From the NCBI RefSeq assembly GCF_037975245.1, contig NC_092572.1, forward strand, positions 31,221,989-31,285,988: a DNA stretch of 64,000 bases, given 5' to 3'. This document shows, one piece after another, positions 22,542 to 38,202 of this stretch (position 1 is its first letter; every line of letters begins with the position of its first letter). The position numbers were made by a program, and so were the translations under genes. The notes under the pieces are model-generated. The model did no database searches. It had not been told where the DNA came from and worked only from the letters and a program-made list of their open reading frames with translations. This DNA comes from Apostichopus japonicus. Taxonomy: Eukaryota > Echinodermata > Holothuroidea > Aspidochirotida > Stichopodidae.

Positions 22542-25500
22542 ACTTATACATACCATGTATGCCAATCAACTCATTATACATATCATGTATGACAATCAAC
22601 TCATTATACATACCATGTATGACAAACAATACCATGTATGCCAATCAACCCATTATACATACCATGTATACCAATCAACCCATTATGCATACCATGTATG
22701 CCAATCAACCCATTATACATATCACGTATGCAAATCAACCCATTATACATACCATGTATACCAATCAACCCATTATGCATACCATGTATGCCAATCAACC
22801 CATTATTCATACCATGTATGTCATAATGCCAATCGACATTATACATACCATGTATGCCAATCAACCCATTATGCATACCATGTATGCCAATCAACCCATT
22901 ATTCATACCATGTATGTCATAATGCCAATCGACATTATACATACCATGTATGCCAATCAACCCATTATGCATACCATGTATGCCAATCTAACCATTATAC
23001 ATACCATGTATGCCAATCAGCCCATTGTACATACCATGTATACCAATCAATCCATTATGCATACCATGTATGCCAATCAACCCATTATGCATACCATGTA
23101 TGTCATTATGCCAATCGACATTATACATACCATGTATGCCAATCAACCCATTATAAATACCATGTATGCCAATCAACCCATTATACATACCATGTCTGCC
23201 AATCAACCCATTATACATACCATGTATGCCAATCAATTCATTATACATACCATGTATGACAAACAATACCATGTATGCCAATCAACCCATTATGCACACA
23301 ATGTATGCCAATCAACACATGATGCATACCATGTATGTCATAATGCCAATCGACATTTTACATATCATGTATGCCAATCAGCCCATTATACATACCATGT
23401 ATACCAATCAACCCATTATACATACCATGTGTGCAAATCAACCCATTATGAATTCCATGTATTTCATAATGCCAATCGACATTATACATACCATGTATGC
23501 CAATCAACCCATTATGCATACCATGTATGTCATAATGCCAATCGACATTATACATACCATGTATGCCAATCAGCCCATTATACATACCATGTATACCAAT
23601 CAACCCATTATGCATACCATGTATGCCAATTAACCCATTATGCATACCATGTATGTCATAATGCCAATCGACATTATACATACCATGTATGCCAATCAAC
23701 CCATTATGCATACCATGTATGTCATAATGCCAATCAACCCATTATACATACCATGTATGCCAATCAACCCATTATGCATACCATGTATGTCATAATGCCA
23801 ATCGACATTATACATACCATGTATACCAATCAACCCATTATACATACCATGTATGCCAATCAACCCATTATGCATACCATGTATGTCATAATGCCAATCG
23901 ACATTATACATACCATGTATACCAATCAACCCATTATACATACCATGTATACCTATCAACCCATCATACATACCATGTATGTCAATCAACTCATTATGCA
24001 TTCCATGTATGTCATAATGCCAATCGACATTATACATACCATTTATGCCAATCAACCCATTATGCATACCATGTTTTTCATAATGCCAATCGACATTATA
24101 CATACCATGTATGCCAATCAACCCATTATGCATACCATGTATGTCATAATGCCAATCGACATTATCCATACCATGTATACCAATCAACCCATTATACATA
24201 CCATGTATGCCAATCAACCAATTTTGCATACCATGTATGTCATAACGCCAATCGACATTATACATATCATGTATGCCAATCAGCCCATTATGCATACCAT
24301 GTATACCAATTAACCCATTATGCATACCATGTATGTCAATCAACCCATTATTCATACCATGTATGTCATAATGCCAATCGACATTATACATACCATGTAT
24401 GCCAATCAACCCATTATGCATACCATGTATGCCAATCTAACCATTATACATACCATGTATGCCAATCAGCCCATTGTACATACCATGTATACCAATCAAT
24501 CCATTATGCATACCATGTATGCCAATCAACCCATTATGCATACCATGTATGTCATTATGCCAATCGACATTATACATACCATGTATGCCAATCAACCCAT
24601 TATAAATACCATGTATGCCAATCAACCCATTATACATACCATGTCTGCCAATCAACCCATTATACATACCATGTATGCCAATCAATTCATTATACATACC
24701 ATGTATGACAAACAATACCATGTATGCCAATCAACCCATTATGCACACAATGTATGCCAATCAACACATGATGCATACCATGTATGTCATAATGCCAATC
24801 GACATTTTACATATCATGTATGCCAATCAGCCCATTATACATACCATGTATACCAATCAACCCATTATACATACCATGTGTGCAAATCAACCCATTATGA
24901 ATTCCATGTATTTCATAATGCCAATCGACATTATACATACCATGTATGCCAATCAACCCATTATGCATACCATGTATGTCATAATGCCAATCGACATTAT
25001 ACATACCATGTATGCCAATCAGCCCATTATACATACCATGTATACCAATCAACCCATTATGCATACCATGTATGCCAATTAACCCATTATGCATACCATG
25101 TATGTCATAATGCCAATCGACATTATACATACCATGTATGCCAATCAACCCATTATGCATACCATGTATGTCATAATGCCAATCAACCCATTATACATAC
25201 CATGTATGCCAATCAACCCATTATGCATACCATGTATGTCATAATGCCAATCGACATTATACATACCATGTATACCAATCAACCCATTATACATACCATG
25301 TATGCCAATCAACCCATTATGCATACCATGTATGTCATAATGCCAATCGACATTATACATACCATGTATACCAATCAACCCATTATACATACCATGTATA
25401 CCTATCAACCCATCATACATACCATGTATGTCAATCAACTCATTATGCATTCCATGTATGTCATAATGCCAATCGACATTATACATACCATTTATGCCAA

Positions 25501-28500
25501 TCAACCCATTATGCATACCATGTTTTTCATAATGCCAATCGACATTATACATACCATGTATGCCAATCAACCCATTATGCATACCATGTATGTCATAATG
25601 CCAATCGACATTATCCATACCATGTATACCAATCAACCCATTATACATACCATGTATGCCAATCAACCAATTTTGCATACCATGTATGTCATAACGCCAA
25701 TCGACATTATACATATCATGTATGCCAATCAACCCATTATGCATACCATGTATGTCATAAGGCAAATCGACTTTATACATACCATGTATGCCAATCAGCC
25801 CATTATGCATACCATGTATACCAATCAACCCATTATGCATACCATGTATGCCAATCAACCCATTATTCATACCATGTATGTCATAATGCCAATCGACATT
25901 ATACATACCATGTATGCCAATCAACCCATTATGCATACCATGTATGTCATAATGCCAATCGACCCATTATACATACCATGTATGCCAATCAACCCATTAT
26001 GCATACAATGTATGTCATAATGCCAATCGACATTATCCATACCATGTATACCAATCAACCCATTATACATACCATGTATGCCAATCAACCCATTATGCAT
26101 ACCATGTATGCCAATCAACCAATTTTGCATACCATGTATGTCATAACGCCAATCGACATTATACATATCATGTATGCCAATCAACCCATTATGCATACCA
26201 TGTATGTCATAAGGCAAATCGACATTATACATACCATGTATGCCAATCAGCCCATTATGCATACCATGTATACCAATTAACCCATTATGCATACCATGTA
26301 TGCCAATCAACCCATTATTCATACCATGTATGTCATAATGCCAATCGACATTATACATACCATGTATGCCAATCAACCCATTATGCATACCATGTATGTC
26401 ATAATGCCAATCGACCCATTATACATACCATGTATGCCAATCAACCCATTATGCATACCATGTATGTCATAATGCCAATCGACATTATACATACCATGTA
26501 TACCAATCAACCCATTATACATACCATGTATTCCAATCAACCCATTATGCATACCATGTATGTCATAATGCCAATCGACATTATACATACCATGTATACC
26601 AATCAACCCATTATACATACCATGTATACCAATCAACCCATCATACATACCATGTATGCCAATCAACCCATTATGCATACCATGTATGTCATAATGCCAA
26701 TCGACATTATACATACATGTATGCCAATTAACCCATTATAAATACCATGTATGCCAATCAACTCATTATACATACCATGTATGCCAATCAACCCATTATA
26801 CATACCATGTATGCCAATCAACACATTATACATACCATGTATGCCAATCAACCCATTATGCATACCATGTATGTCATAATGCCAATCGACATTATACATA
26901 CCATGTATACCAATCAACCAATTATACATACCATGTATGCCAATCAACCCATTATGCATACCATGTATGTCATAATGCCAATCGATATTATACACACCAT
27001 GTATGCCAATCAACCCATTATGCATACCATGTATGTCATAATGCCAATCAACCCATTATACATACCATGTATGCCAATCAACCCATTATGCATACCATGT
27101 ATGTCATAATGCCAATCGACATTATACATACCATGTATACCAATCAACCCATTATACATACCATGTATGCCAATCAACCCATTATGCATACCATGTATGT
27201 CATAATGCCAATCGACATTATACATACCATGTATACCAATCAACCCATTATACATACCATGTATACCTATCAACCCATCATACATACCATGTATGTCAAT
27301 CAACTCATTATGCATTCCATGTATGTCATAATGCCAATCGACATTATACATACCATGTATGCCAATCAACCCATTATGCATACCATGTTTTTCATAATGC
27401 CAATCGACATTATACATACCATGTATGCCAATCAACCCATTATGCATACCATGTATGTCATAATGCCAATCGACATTATCCATACCATGTATACCAATCA
27501 ACCCATTATACATACCATGTATGCCAATCAACCAATTTTGCATACCATGTATGTCATAACGCCAATCGACATTATACATATCATGTATGCCAATCAACCC
27601 ATTATGCATACCATGTATGTCATAAGGCAAATCGACATTATACATACCATGTATGCCAATCAGCCCATTATGCATACCATGTATACCAATCAACCCATTA
27701 TGCATACCATGTATGCCAATCAACCCATTATTCATACCATGTATGTCATAATGCCAATCGACATTATACATACCATGTATGCCAATCAACCCATTATGCA
27801 TACCATGTATGTCATAATGCCAATCGACCCATTATACATACCATGTATGCCAATCAACCCATTATGCATACAATGTATGTCATAATGCCAATCGACATTA
27901 TCCATACCATGTATACCAATCAACCCATTATACATACCATGTATGCCAATCAACCCATTATGCATACAATGTATGTCATAATGCCAATCGACATTATCCA
28001 TACCATGTATACCAATCAACCCATTATACATACCATGTATGCCAATCAACCAATTTTGCATACCATGTATGTCATAACGCCAATCGACATTATACATATC
28101 ATGTATGCCAATCAACCCATTATGCATACCATGTATGTCATAAGGCAAATCGACATTATACATACCATGTATGCCAATCAGCCCATTATGCATACCATGT
28201 ATACCAATCAACCCATTATGCATACCATGTATGCCAATCAACCCATTATTCATACCATGTATGTCATAATGCGAATCGACATTATACATACCATGTATGC
28301 CAATCAACCCATTATGCATACCATGTATGTCATAATGCCAATCGACCCATTATACATACCATGTATGCCAATCAACCCATTATGCATACCATGTATGTCA
28401 TAATGCCAATCGACATTATACATACCATGTATACCAATCAACCCATTATACATACCATGTATTCCAATCAACCCATTATGCATACCATGTATGTCATAAT

Positions 28501-31500
28501 GCCAATCGTCATTATACATACCATGTATACCAATCAACCCATTATACATACCATGTATACCAATCAACCCATCATACATACCATGTATGCCAATCAACCC
28601 ATTATGCATACCATGTATGTCATAATGCCAATCGACATTATACATACATGTATGCCAATTAACCCATTATAAATACCATGTATGCCAATCAACTCATTAT
28701 ACATACCATGTATGCCAATCAACCCATTATACATACCATGTATGCCAATCAACACATTATACATACCATGTATGCCAATCAACCCATTATGCATACCATG
28801 TATGTCATAATGCCAATCGACATTATACATACCATGTATACCAATCAACCAATTATACATACCATGTATGCCAATCAACCCATTACGCATACCATGTATG
28901 TCATAATGCCAATCGACATTATACACACCATGTACGCCAATCAACCCATTATGCATACCATGTATGTCATAATGCCAATCAACCCATTATACATACCATG
29001 TATGCCAATCAACCCATTATGCATACCATGTATGTCATAATGCCAATCGACATTATACATACCATGTATACCAATCAACCCATTATACATACCATGTATG
29101 CCAATCAACCCATTATGCATACCATGAATGTCATAATGCCAATCGACATTATACATACCATGTATACCAATCAACCCATTATACATACCATGTATACCAA
29201 TCAACCCATCATACATACCATGTATGTCATAATGCCAATCGACATTATACATACCATGTATGCCAATCAACCCATTATGCATACCATGTATGTCATAATG
29301 CCAATCAACCCATTATACATACCATGTATGCCAATCAACCCATTATGCATACCATGTATGTCATAATGCCAATCGATATTATACATACCATGTATACCAA
29401 TCAACCCATTATACATACCATGTATGCCAATCAACCCATTATGAATACTATGTATGTCATAATGCCAATCGACATTATACATACCATGTATACCAATCAA
29501 CCCATCATACATACCATGTATGTCAATCAACTCATGATGCATACCATGTATGTCATAATGCCAATCGACATTATACATACCATGTTTGCCAATCAACCCA
29601 TTATGCATACCATGGTTTTCATAATGTCAATCGATATTATACATACCATGTATGCCAATTAACCTATTATGCATACCATGTATGTCATAATGCAAATCGA
29701 CATTATACATACCATGTATGCCAATCAGCCCATTATGCATACCATGTATACCAATCAACCCATTATGCATACCATGTATGCCAATCAACCCATTATGCAT
29801 ACCATGTATGTCATAATGCGAATCGACATTATACATACCTTGTATGCCAATCAACCCATTATGCATACCATGTATGTCATAATGCCAATCGACCCATTAT
29901 ACATACAATGTATGCCAATCAACCCATTATGCATACCATGTATGTCATAATGCCAATCGACATTATACATACCATGTATACCAATCAACCCATTATACAT
30001 ACCATGTATTCCAATCAACCCATTATGCATACCATGTATATCATAATGCCAATCGACATTATACATACCATGTATACCAATCAACCCAATATACATACCA
30101 TGTATACCAATCAACCCATCATACATACCATGTATGCCAATCAACCCATTATGCATACCATGTATGTCATAATGCCAATCGACATTATACATACCATGTA
30201 TGCCAATTAACCCATTATAAATACCATGTATGCCAATCAACTCATTATACATACCATGTATGCCAATCAACCCATTATACATACCATATATGCCAATCAA
30301 CACATTATACATACCATGTATGCCAATCAACCCATTATGCATACCATGTATGTCATAATGCCAATCGACATTATACATACCATGTATACCAATCCACCAA
30401 TTATACATACCATGTATGTCATAATGCCAATCGACATTATACATACCATGTATGCCAATCAACCCATTATTCATACCATGTATGTCATAATGCCAATCAA
30501 CCCATTATACATACCATGTATGCCAATCAACCCATTATGCATACCATGTATGTCATAATGCCAATCGGCATTATACATACCATGTATACCAATCAACCCA
30601 TTATACATACCATGTATGCCAATCAACCCATTATGCATACCATGTATGTCATAATCCCAATCGACATTATACATACCATGTATACCAATCAACCCATTAT
30701 ACATACCATGTATACCAATCAACCCATCAAACATACCATGTATGTCATAATGCCAATCGACATTATACATACCATGTATGCCAATCAACCCATTATGCAT
30801 ACCATGTATGTCATAATGCATATCGACATTATACATACCATGTATACCAATCAACCCATTATACATACCATGTATACCTATCAACCCATCATACATACCA
30901 TGTATGTCAATCAACTCATTATGCATACCATGTATGTCATAATGCCAATCGACATTATACATACCATGTATGCCAATCAACCCATTATGCATACCATGTA
31001 TGTTATAATGCCAATCGACATTATGCATACCATGTATACCAATCAACCCATTATACATACCATGTATGCCAATCAACCCATTATGCATACCATGTATGTC
31101 ATAATGCCAATCGACATTATACATACCATGTATACCAATCAACCCATTACACATACCATGTATACCTATCAACCCATCATACATACCATGTATGTCAATC
31201 AACCCATTATGCATACCATGTATGTCATAATGCCAATTGACAATATACATACCATGTATGCCAGTCAACCCATTATACATACCATGTATGTCATAATGCC
31301 AATCGACATTATACATACCATGTATGCCAATCAACCCATTATGCACACCATGTATGTCATAATGCCAATTGACATGATACATACCATGTATACCAATCAA
31401 CCCATTATACATACCATGTATGCCAATCAACCCATTATGCATTCCATGTATGTCATAATGCCAATCGACATTATACATAACATGTATACCAATCAACCCA

Positions 31501-31637
31501 TTATACATACCATGTATGCCAATCAACCCATTATGCATACCATGTATGTCATAATGCCAATCGACATTATACATACCATGTATGCCAATCAACCCATTAT
31601 GCATACCATGTATGTCATAATGCCAATCGACATTATA
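22542..31637. repeat. Giant minisatellite of 30- and 36-bp units, forward part
   Basis: The 30-bp unit is ACCATGTATGCCAATCAACC plus CATTATACAT, with A/G variants at two positions (GTATGCC or GTATACC; TATACAT or TATGCAT). The 36-bp unit replaces the middle with GTCATAATGCCAATCGACAT. Mixed units run without interruption for 9.1 kb. Larger blocks are themselves duplicated: about 22892-24280 recurs at about 24341-25729 (shift 1,449 bp); 25145-25936 recurs at 27010-27801 (shift 1,865); 26373-27025 recurs at 28304-28956 (shift 1,931). Both unit lengths are multiples of three, which explains long open frames on both strands. No unique spacers, so it is not a CRISPR array. Confidence 0.97.
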
Positions 31638-33316
31638 TGATGGGTTGATTGGTATACATGGTATGTATAATGGGTTGATTGGTATACATGGTATGTATAA
31701 TGTCGATTGGCATTATGACATACATGGTATGCATAATGGGTTGATTGGCATACATGGTATGTATAATGTCGATTGGCATTATGACATACATGGTATGCAT
31801 AATGGGTTGATTGGCATACATGGTATGCATAATGGGTTGATTGGTATACATGGTATGCATAATGGGCTTATTGGCATACATGGTATGTATAATGTCGATT
31901 TGCATTATGACATACATGGTATGCATAATGGGTTGATTGGCATACATGATATGTACAATGTCGATTTGCGTTATGACATACATGGTATGCAAAATTGGTT
32001 GATTGGCATACATGGTATGTATAATGGGTTGATTGGCATACATGGTATGTATAATGTCGATTGGCATTATGACATACATGGTATGCATAATGGGTTGATT
32101 GGCATACATGGTATATATAATGTCGATTGGCATTATGAAAAACATGGTATGCATAATGGGTTGATTGGCAAACATGGTATGTATAATGTCGATTGGCATT
32201 ATGACATACATGGTATGCATCATGAGTTGATTGACATACATGGTATGTATGATGGGTTGATAGGTATACATGGTATGTATAATGGGTTGATTGGTATACA
32301 TGGTATGTATAATGTCGATTGGCATTATGACATACATGGTATGCATTATGGGTTGATTGGCATACATGGTATGTATAATGGGTTGATTGGTATACATGGT
32401 ATGTATAATGTCGATTGGCATTATGACATACATGGTATGCATAATGGGTTGATTGGCATACATGGTATGTATAATGTCGATTGGCATTATGACATACATG
32501 GTATGCATAATGGGTTGATTGGCATACATGGTATGCATAATGGGTTGATTGGTATACATGGTATGCATAATGGGCTGATTGGCATACATGGTATGTATAA
32601 TGTCGATTTGCATTATGACATACATGGTATGCATAATTGGTTGATTGGCATACATGATATGTATAATGTCGATTTGCGTTATGACATACATGGTATGCAA
32701 AATTGGGTGATTGGCATACATGGTATGTATAATGGGTTGATTGGCATACATGGTATGTATAATTTCGATTGGCATTATGACATACATGGTATGCATAATG
32801 GGTTGATTGGCATACATGGTATATATAATGTCGATTGGCATTATGAAAAACATGGTATGCATAATGGGTTGATTGGCAAACATGGTATGTATAATGTCGA
32901 TTGGCATTATGACATACATGGTATGCATCATGAGTTGATTGACATACATGGTATGTATGATGGGTTGATAGGTATACATGGTATGTATACTGGGTTGATT
33001 GGTATACATGGTATGTATAATGTCGATTGGCATTATGACATACATGGTATGCATAATGGGTTGATTGGCATACATGGTATGTATAATGGGTTGATTGGTA
33101 TACATGGTATGTATAATGTCGATTGGCATTATGACATACATGGTATGCATAATGGGTTGATTGGCATACATGGTATGTATAATGTCGATTGGCATTATGA
33201 CATACATGGTATGCATAATGGGTTGATTGGCATACATGGTATGTATAATGGGTTGATTGGTATACATGGTATGTATAATGTCGATTGGCATTATGACATA
33301 CATGGTATGCATAATG
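31638..33316. repeat. Same minisatellite, inverted arm
   Basis: At about 31637 the units flip to the opposite strand (ATGGGTTGATTGGCATACAT form) and stay so to 33316. Within this arm a block of about 708 bp is repeated: marker GATTTGCGTTATGACATACA lies at about 31963 and 32670. The head-to-head arrangement gives a potential hairpin with arms of about 1.7 kb. Confidence 0.97.
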
Positions 33317-36300
33317 CACATAATACACACAGAAATATAAAGTTTTAAAGCACTGATTACTACTGTACTGACCACTAATATACTGACTACTACTGTAAGT
33401 TATGAAAACAGACCACATTGGGCAAGAAAACACAACATTCAATTTCTTATTTCATCACCCACCCCATTGCGCCATTTTGCCTTCCATGAATGTAAAACAT
33501 GCTTTGTCAATTTGAAGAAAGAAATTGAAGACATTATGAGAAATAAATGAGACAAATTTTAAACAATAACAAATGATCTGCAACAATGTCATCAAATAAT
33601 GATACAGAAGCAATTGTAAAAAACCTTCCTCTCATCAACCCTCTAATTCTGTGTATGTATTTCCCTCTTAAAATTAGAATTACCCCCCCCCCCCCCCACA
33701 CACACACACACACACCAACCTCCAGTTATAGAGCAAAACAATACCCTCCCTTTCAAAAAGAAACTCTAACATAATTATATTTTAATTTAACGATTGTTTT
33801 TTTTTTATTTCTTAATCCTGACAGCTGACAATTTCAGTTGTTTTAAAAATCTGATGTTTAATATACAGTTCTAGCAAAGCATGACCTCGTTAGAAACGAG
33901 CCACACTTTTACAACATGGAAACTGAAGATGTTCATTTACTTCTCAGAACCGTTTCCTGATCTTTACACGGTAATTTCCATCTGTTAACACCTCTGTGTT
34001 CCACTCAGTTGAAATCTATCAGTAGAAAAAGAAAATGAATCTAAACGAGTTTATATTCAATAAATATTCCAAAAGGCTCACAAAATGGCAAAAGAATAAT
34101 TTCTGAGTGAAAGATATTAAATAATACAAGAAGATAATGCTACCAATGGTATGAAATAGTAGAAACACTGTACATCCAAAGAAACTTTAAATATTTAAAC
34201 AAAGAATGGACAGAATAATTAAATTCAAACCGATTGCTGTTCTTTTACAAATAAAATCCAACATTCTTCACTGGGTGGTGTAGGAGGAGAGTTGCCAGGT
34301 GATGCCAGACTACTTAGAGATGTGCACAGCTCTTGCCAGGAGTAAGGGGGTGGGGGGGGGGGTAGATGTAAATATTTATGTGACATTCATGTGTTTCCAA
34401 CTACTGTAAATGTGTGAAGGATGTTAAATTTAAGCCATGATGGTACCATGACTTGCAAAATGGTGCCAGGTCATATTAAGAAGAGTAAACATGGTAGAAA
34501 TAGCTTATCAAGAGTACAACCTACCCTCCTCCCCCCTTCCACCTACCACAGATTAAGCCAACGGAAACTGGACTCAAAGTCCTAGTCTCTTACTAGACTA
34601 TCATAAAAAAAAATAAAGAGGGTTGGTAACACAGCAAGAAGGATGAAGCTATCCACCCATACTTGCTGGCTACCCTATACAATTATTCTCATATTGATCT
34701 CAACAAGAGTATTAAATTTAGTGCCAGAAATATGGAATTCTTTATTCATTACTTTAACATGTGAAGTTTAAAGTTACAAAGTGTTTTAGATGTACACAGC
34801 TGGACTCACTACCATTTAACAACATAACCATGGATGATGGAGTTCTAGTATTTTAATGAAACTCATGACATCATTGATACTTGTCTAATTGGCTTGTACC
34901 TTCACTTTCCATGATCACTAAGTTGTGTAGAGGCTGGTACATCCTGTAATGTAGTGTTGAAAATATTGGTCACATGCAAGGCAAAATAATGATGAAATAT
35001 GTATAAATTATTTCAGCAGTTATAGATCTATAATAGTTCAGAGGTCAACAGGTGACCAGATTGAATGGAGGCAGTCTCGCTATTAATGGTATTATTCATA
35101 TTGATTTACCTATTGTTAGACTTTGTGACAACAGTTATTACTTTCATATTCATCTTTAGGTTACTTTCATATAAGAGGGAAGTTGGGGGTGGGGGGGGGG
35201 GGGCTGTGGGTCAGTGCACAATACTCCTTAAGAAGGGTAGTGTTGTCTCCCAGTCTCCTTTACCTAAATCAGCTGTTTCTATCATGAATCATATATTCAA
35301 GGTTTAATGATAATAGTATAAAGAGAAATTTATACGATTGATAATAATCAGCATGTTTTAATGTTACTTAGCTCCTTTATATGTAAACCTGCTGTCAACC
35401 ATTTTAGCTGTGATATCACAAACCTTTTTTAAAATATGACAAATCTTCTTTTCCTTTGTGTAAAGAAATTGTAAATTCAGACCTTGGTACCCAACAAACT
35501 TTGACTGTCTTTGTATCTGCAAGGTAACTCAACATGCTCACCATACGTTAAGGTTGATATGTAACAGCATGTCAGAAAACCTTGGGATTAGCCCACAATA
35601 GCTTAGTGTAATTGCAAGGATACATGAGAGTAGCCAGCCTTCGTGGTGTGCAAGTTTTTGTCCCCATTTCAGGAGTTAGAGATGTAAGGTCTAATTGATG
35701 CCTTATTGTTTCATGTCATGAAATGGGCTCTAACCCAGGAGCTTGACAAGCTTTTTGTAGTGGGAGGGGGTAAAATATTATGTTGTCCACACGAGCGATA
35801 AAGGGGTACAGGGGAGTGCTGTCCCCCCACTCTTTCAGATATTTGTAAGAAATGAAGGGTACTTAGATGCAAAACAGGTGCTATGTTTTGTCACTCTTGA
35901 AACAATCTTGAAGATATTATCAGCTGTGTATGTTGTACTGCATAAACATGTTATATCTTTATACACTGTACTTCAGAAATTTCTGTAAAAGTAGTCTCCC
36001 TGCATGCTATGGATCACCGTCCTGCCCCCCCCCCTCCTCCTTGAATTTATTCTGGGGATTAAATTCCCCACAAATAACGCATAACACATGGTTGCAACCC
36101 TGCTGTACCCTCTGTTTAGATGCCAATGTATACAACATTACATGAGTGTAATTTAGAGCAATTTCCTGCAGGCAATGCAAAGAGTAAAATGAGTAAAATG
36201 TCAACTAGGATAGCATTGAACATGGTACCCAGCCAGTAGGGCAATTTCCTAATGCTACTTCCTCTCTAAACTCTACTCCAATATCCTGCATTCAAAGCAC

Positions 36301-36901
36301 TGGTATTGACAGTACAAACTTGATCTGATAGAAACATGATATTCATACTGCTCGTACTGACAATACAAGTGCTCTGAAGCAGGACTACAGTATACAAAAA
36401 ATATCCCAACTGGGTGGTGGCACCCCATGGCGTCATGCATATTCAAAGTTATTTAAAGCTATCACTACTGGCAATATTAGTTATATGGGGATGTAAGGGC
36501 TAAAGATAGCAATTACTGGTAGGAGATACCGGGAGAATCCCTAATTCATTCAATCTCATCTGATTTATTGTATTAATGGGTCAAAACAATACCAAGATTA
36601 CAGGTAGCAATGCACAACTTCAAAGACTTGATACTTTCAAACACATCCATGATCAGACCAAGGTACATACTAGAAAAACTTAGCTTGCCTGGCATGTGGG
36701 CAATAATTATTTTCTACAGAAGTTGAAGTTTTCTGATGAACTGTTATTTGAGGTATCTATCAGTAGCTGTCTCCACTTTAGAGAAATCTTCCATCCAACA
36801 CTGCATACTACAATATAGTAATTGTGTTTAGTAAAGTTTGTTATCTCTACACATTTAAACAAGTGGAATCTTAAAAAGGGCATTTGATGTTATTTATAGA
36901 A
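33317..36901. other. Unique intronic DNA
   Basis: I see no supported gene. A C-run followed by (CA)n lies at 33684-33712, and G-runs lie at 34345-34360 and 35187-35202. Open frames here are short and cross those runs. Confidence 0.45.
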
Positions 36902-37129
36902 CTACTTAGGCCAGCTGTCTTCACGTACATATGGCCTGTAGATTTGATCAAAGTATCCAACACAACCCATTACCATTTCACCAACTGACTGTTGAGAAAT
37001 TATCATGTGAAAGCTCATGAGACTCACATCAACAAAGGAAGTTATGTCAGCAGTGATGTGTTCCAGCTTGACTTTCTCTTTCACTTTCTTAAAGGAAATG
37101 TACAGAAGATATGTTGAAAACGGTACCAT
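36902..37129 (-). CDS. Candidate terminal exon, unknown minus-strand gene
   Basis: The minus strand has a strong acceptor (TTTTCTCTTTAACCTCCAG just before 37129) followed by a 75-codon frame starting MVPFSTYLLYISFKKVKEKV, continuing with GEMVMGCVGYFDQIYRPY and ending SWPK-stop at 36902. Composition is that of a folded protein, without low complexity. I do not recognise the family. The phase requires the previous exon to end on a codon boundary; the exon at 37809-37952 meets this only with a weak donor, or another exon lies between. It is the best member of a cluster of candidate exons up to 42331. Confidence 0.4.
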   Translation of the reverse strand: MVPFSTYLLYISFKKVKEKVKLEHITADITSFVDVSLMSFHMIISQQSVGEMVMGCVGYFDQIYRPYVREDSWPK

Positions 37130-37808
37130 CTGGAGGTTAAAGAGAAAATAAAATATAACTCAACTTTCCATTCACTACAAATTATCAAGGTGAAAATTCA
37201 TCACATCTGTGATCATTTTGTAACAGAGATCAACTTCTTTCCTTGTGTCTTATTAATAAGTATATATGAATATTTTAGCTGTATTCTCATGGCAGCATAT
37301 ATATATTGTATTCTGTTTCTGTTTTTATCTTTGGGTTTGTTGGACTGCCCTAACAGCACAGCACTAATATTATCATTTAAAGCACCTTTGCCTCTATCTT
37401 AAAGCTGCTTTTTAGGAATATGTTTTGCATCTGAGACAATCAATACAATTAGTTATTTATAACACTTGTAGTGGTAATAATATTTTGAACCCCCCCCCCC
37501 ATCCACACCCAATAAAAAACATCTTTTGACAATTGCTGGAGTTTTTCTACCAACTTTGTGAGCTATCTTCCATAGTATTGCAACAGGAAATAAATGTAGA
37601 AAGCACATTTGCTTGAGTTTGCTGGATATATCTCATAAATGCCCAGTACTATAACTGAAGTGCAAATAATGTACATCTTAGTAGAGCACATTAAGAGAAT
37701 CCTTCAACACTATTGGACAATGGCTAAGAATGGAATTCTGAATTACTTTGGTTTTTTACACTGAGGATATGCATATGGTCGAGATGCTACATGTATGTCT
37801 TGAATTAC

Positions 37809-37952
37809 TGACAACATATGCACACAGTACAGTAAACCAACCAAAGACTTCCACTTGTAATCCCTTAGTATATAGCTCATTGGCAAATGGCATAAAGACA
37901 AGATTATCTTTTGATCTAAATTTGACATCAATTTTCTTGGGTTTTGGATGCA
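37809..37952 (-). CDS. Candidate internal exon, unknown minus-strand gene
   Basis: Acceptor CTTTCCTACCCTTCCCCTCTCAG (minus strand, ending at 37953) is excellent. The frame then reads HPKPKKIDVKFRSKDNLVFM and PFANELYTKGLQVEVFG. The first codon is shared: G from the exon at 38203-38268 plus TG here gives Val, so the two exons join in phase. The 3' end is uncertain; 37809 uses a GTAATT donor, and shorter ends are possible. Family not recognised. Confidence 0.4.
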
Positions 37953-38202
37953 CTGAGAGGGGAAGGGTAGGAAAGGAATTGGTAAGCAATACACTGTATG
38001 GCATACCGTGCCTAGTATATGGTGTATGTATGTTAGATTGAGACCTTAATCTTCCCTTAGGCCCTTAGTGAGTTTATTGATCAAGCAAGTCTCTGCTCCA
38101 CCAGGATTAGGCAGTAACAAAATCACTTTCTACCAAAACTCAAATCTAATTATCACTACAAACCAGCTTACCAGTCCTGCTATACACTTATTATACACTT
38201 AC

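Noticed and set aside
22542-33316. CRISPR array
   Set aside because: Units follow each other without unique spacers, the setting is eukaryotic, and no cas genes are present.
22511-33375. Protein-coding genes of 100-600 codons in the minisatellite on both strands
   Set aside because: Frames exist because unit lengths are multiples of three; several frames on both strands are open at once and all encode the same short repeats.
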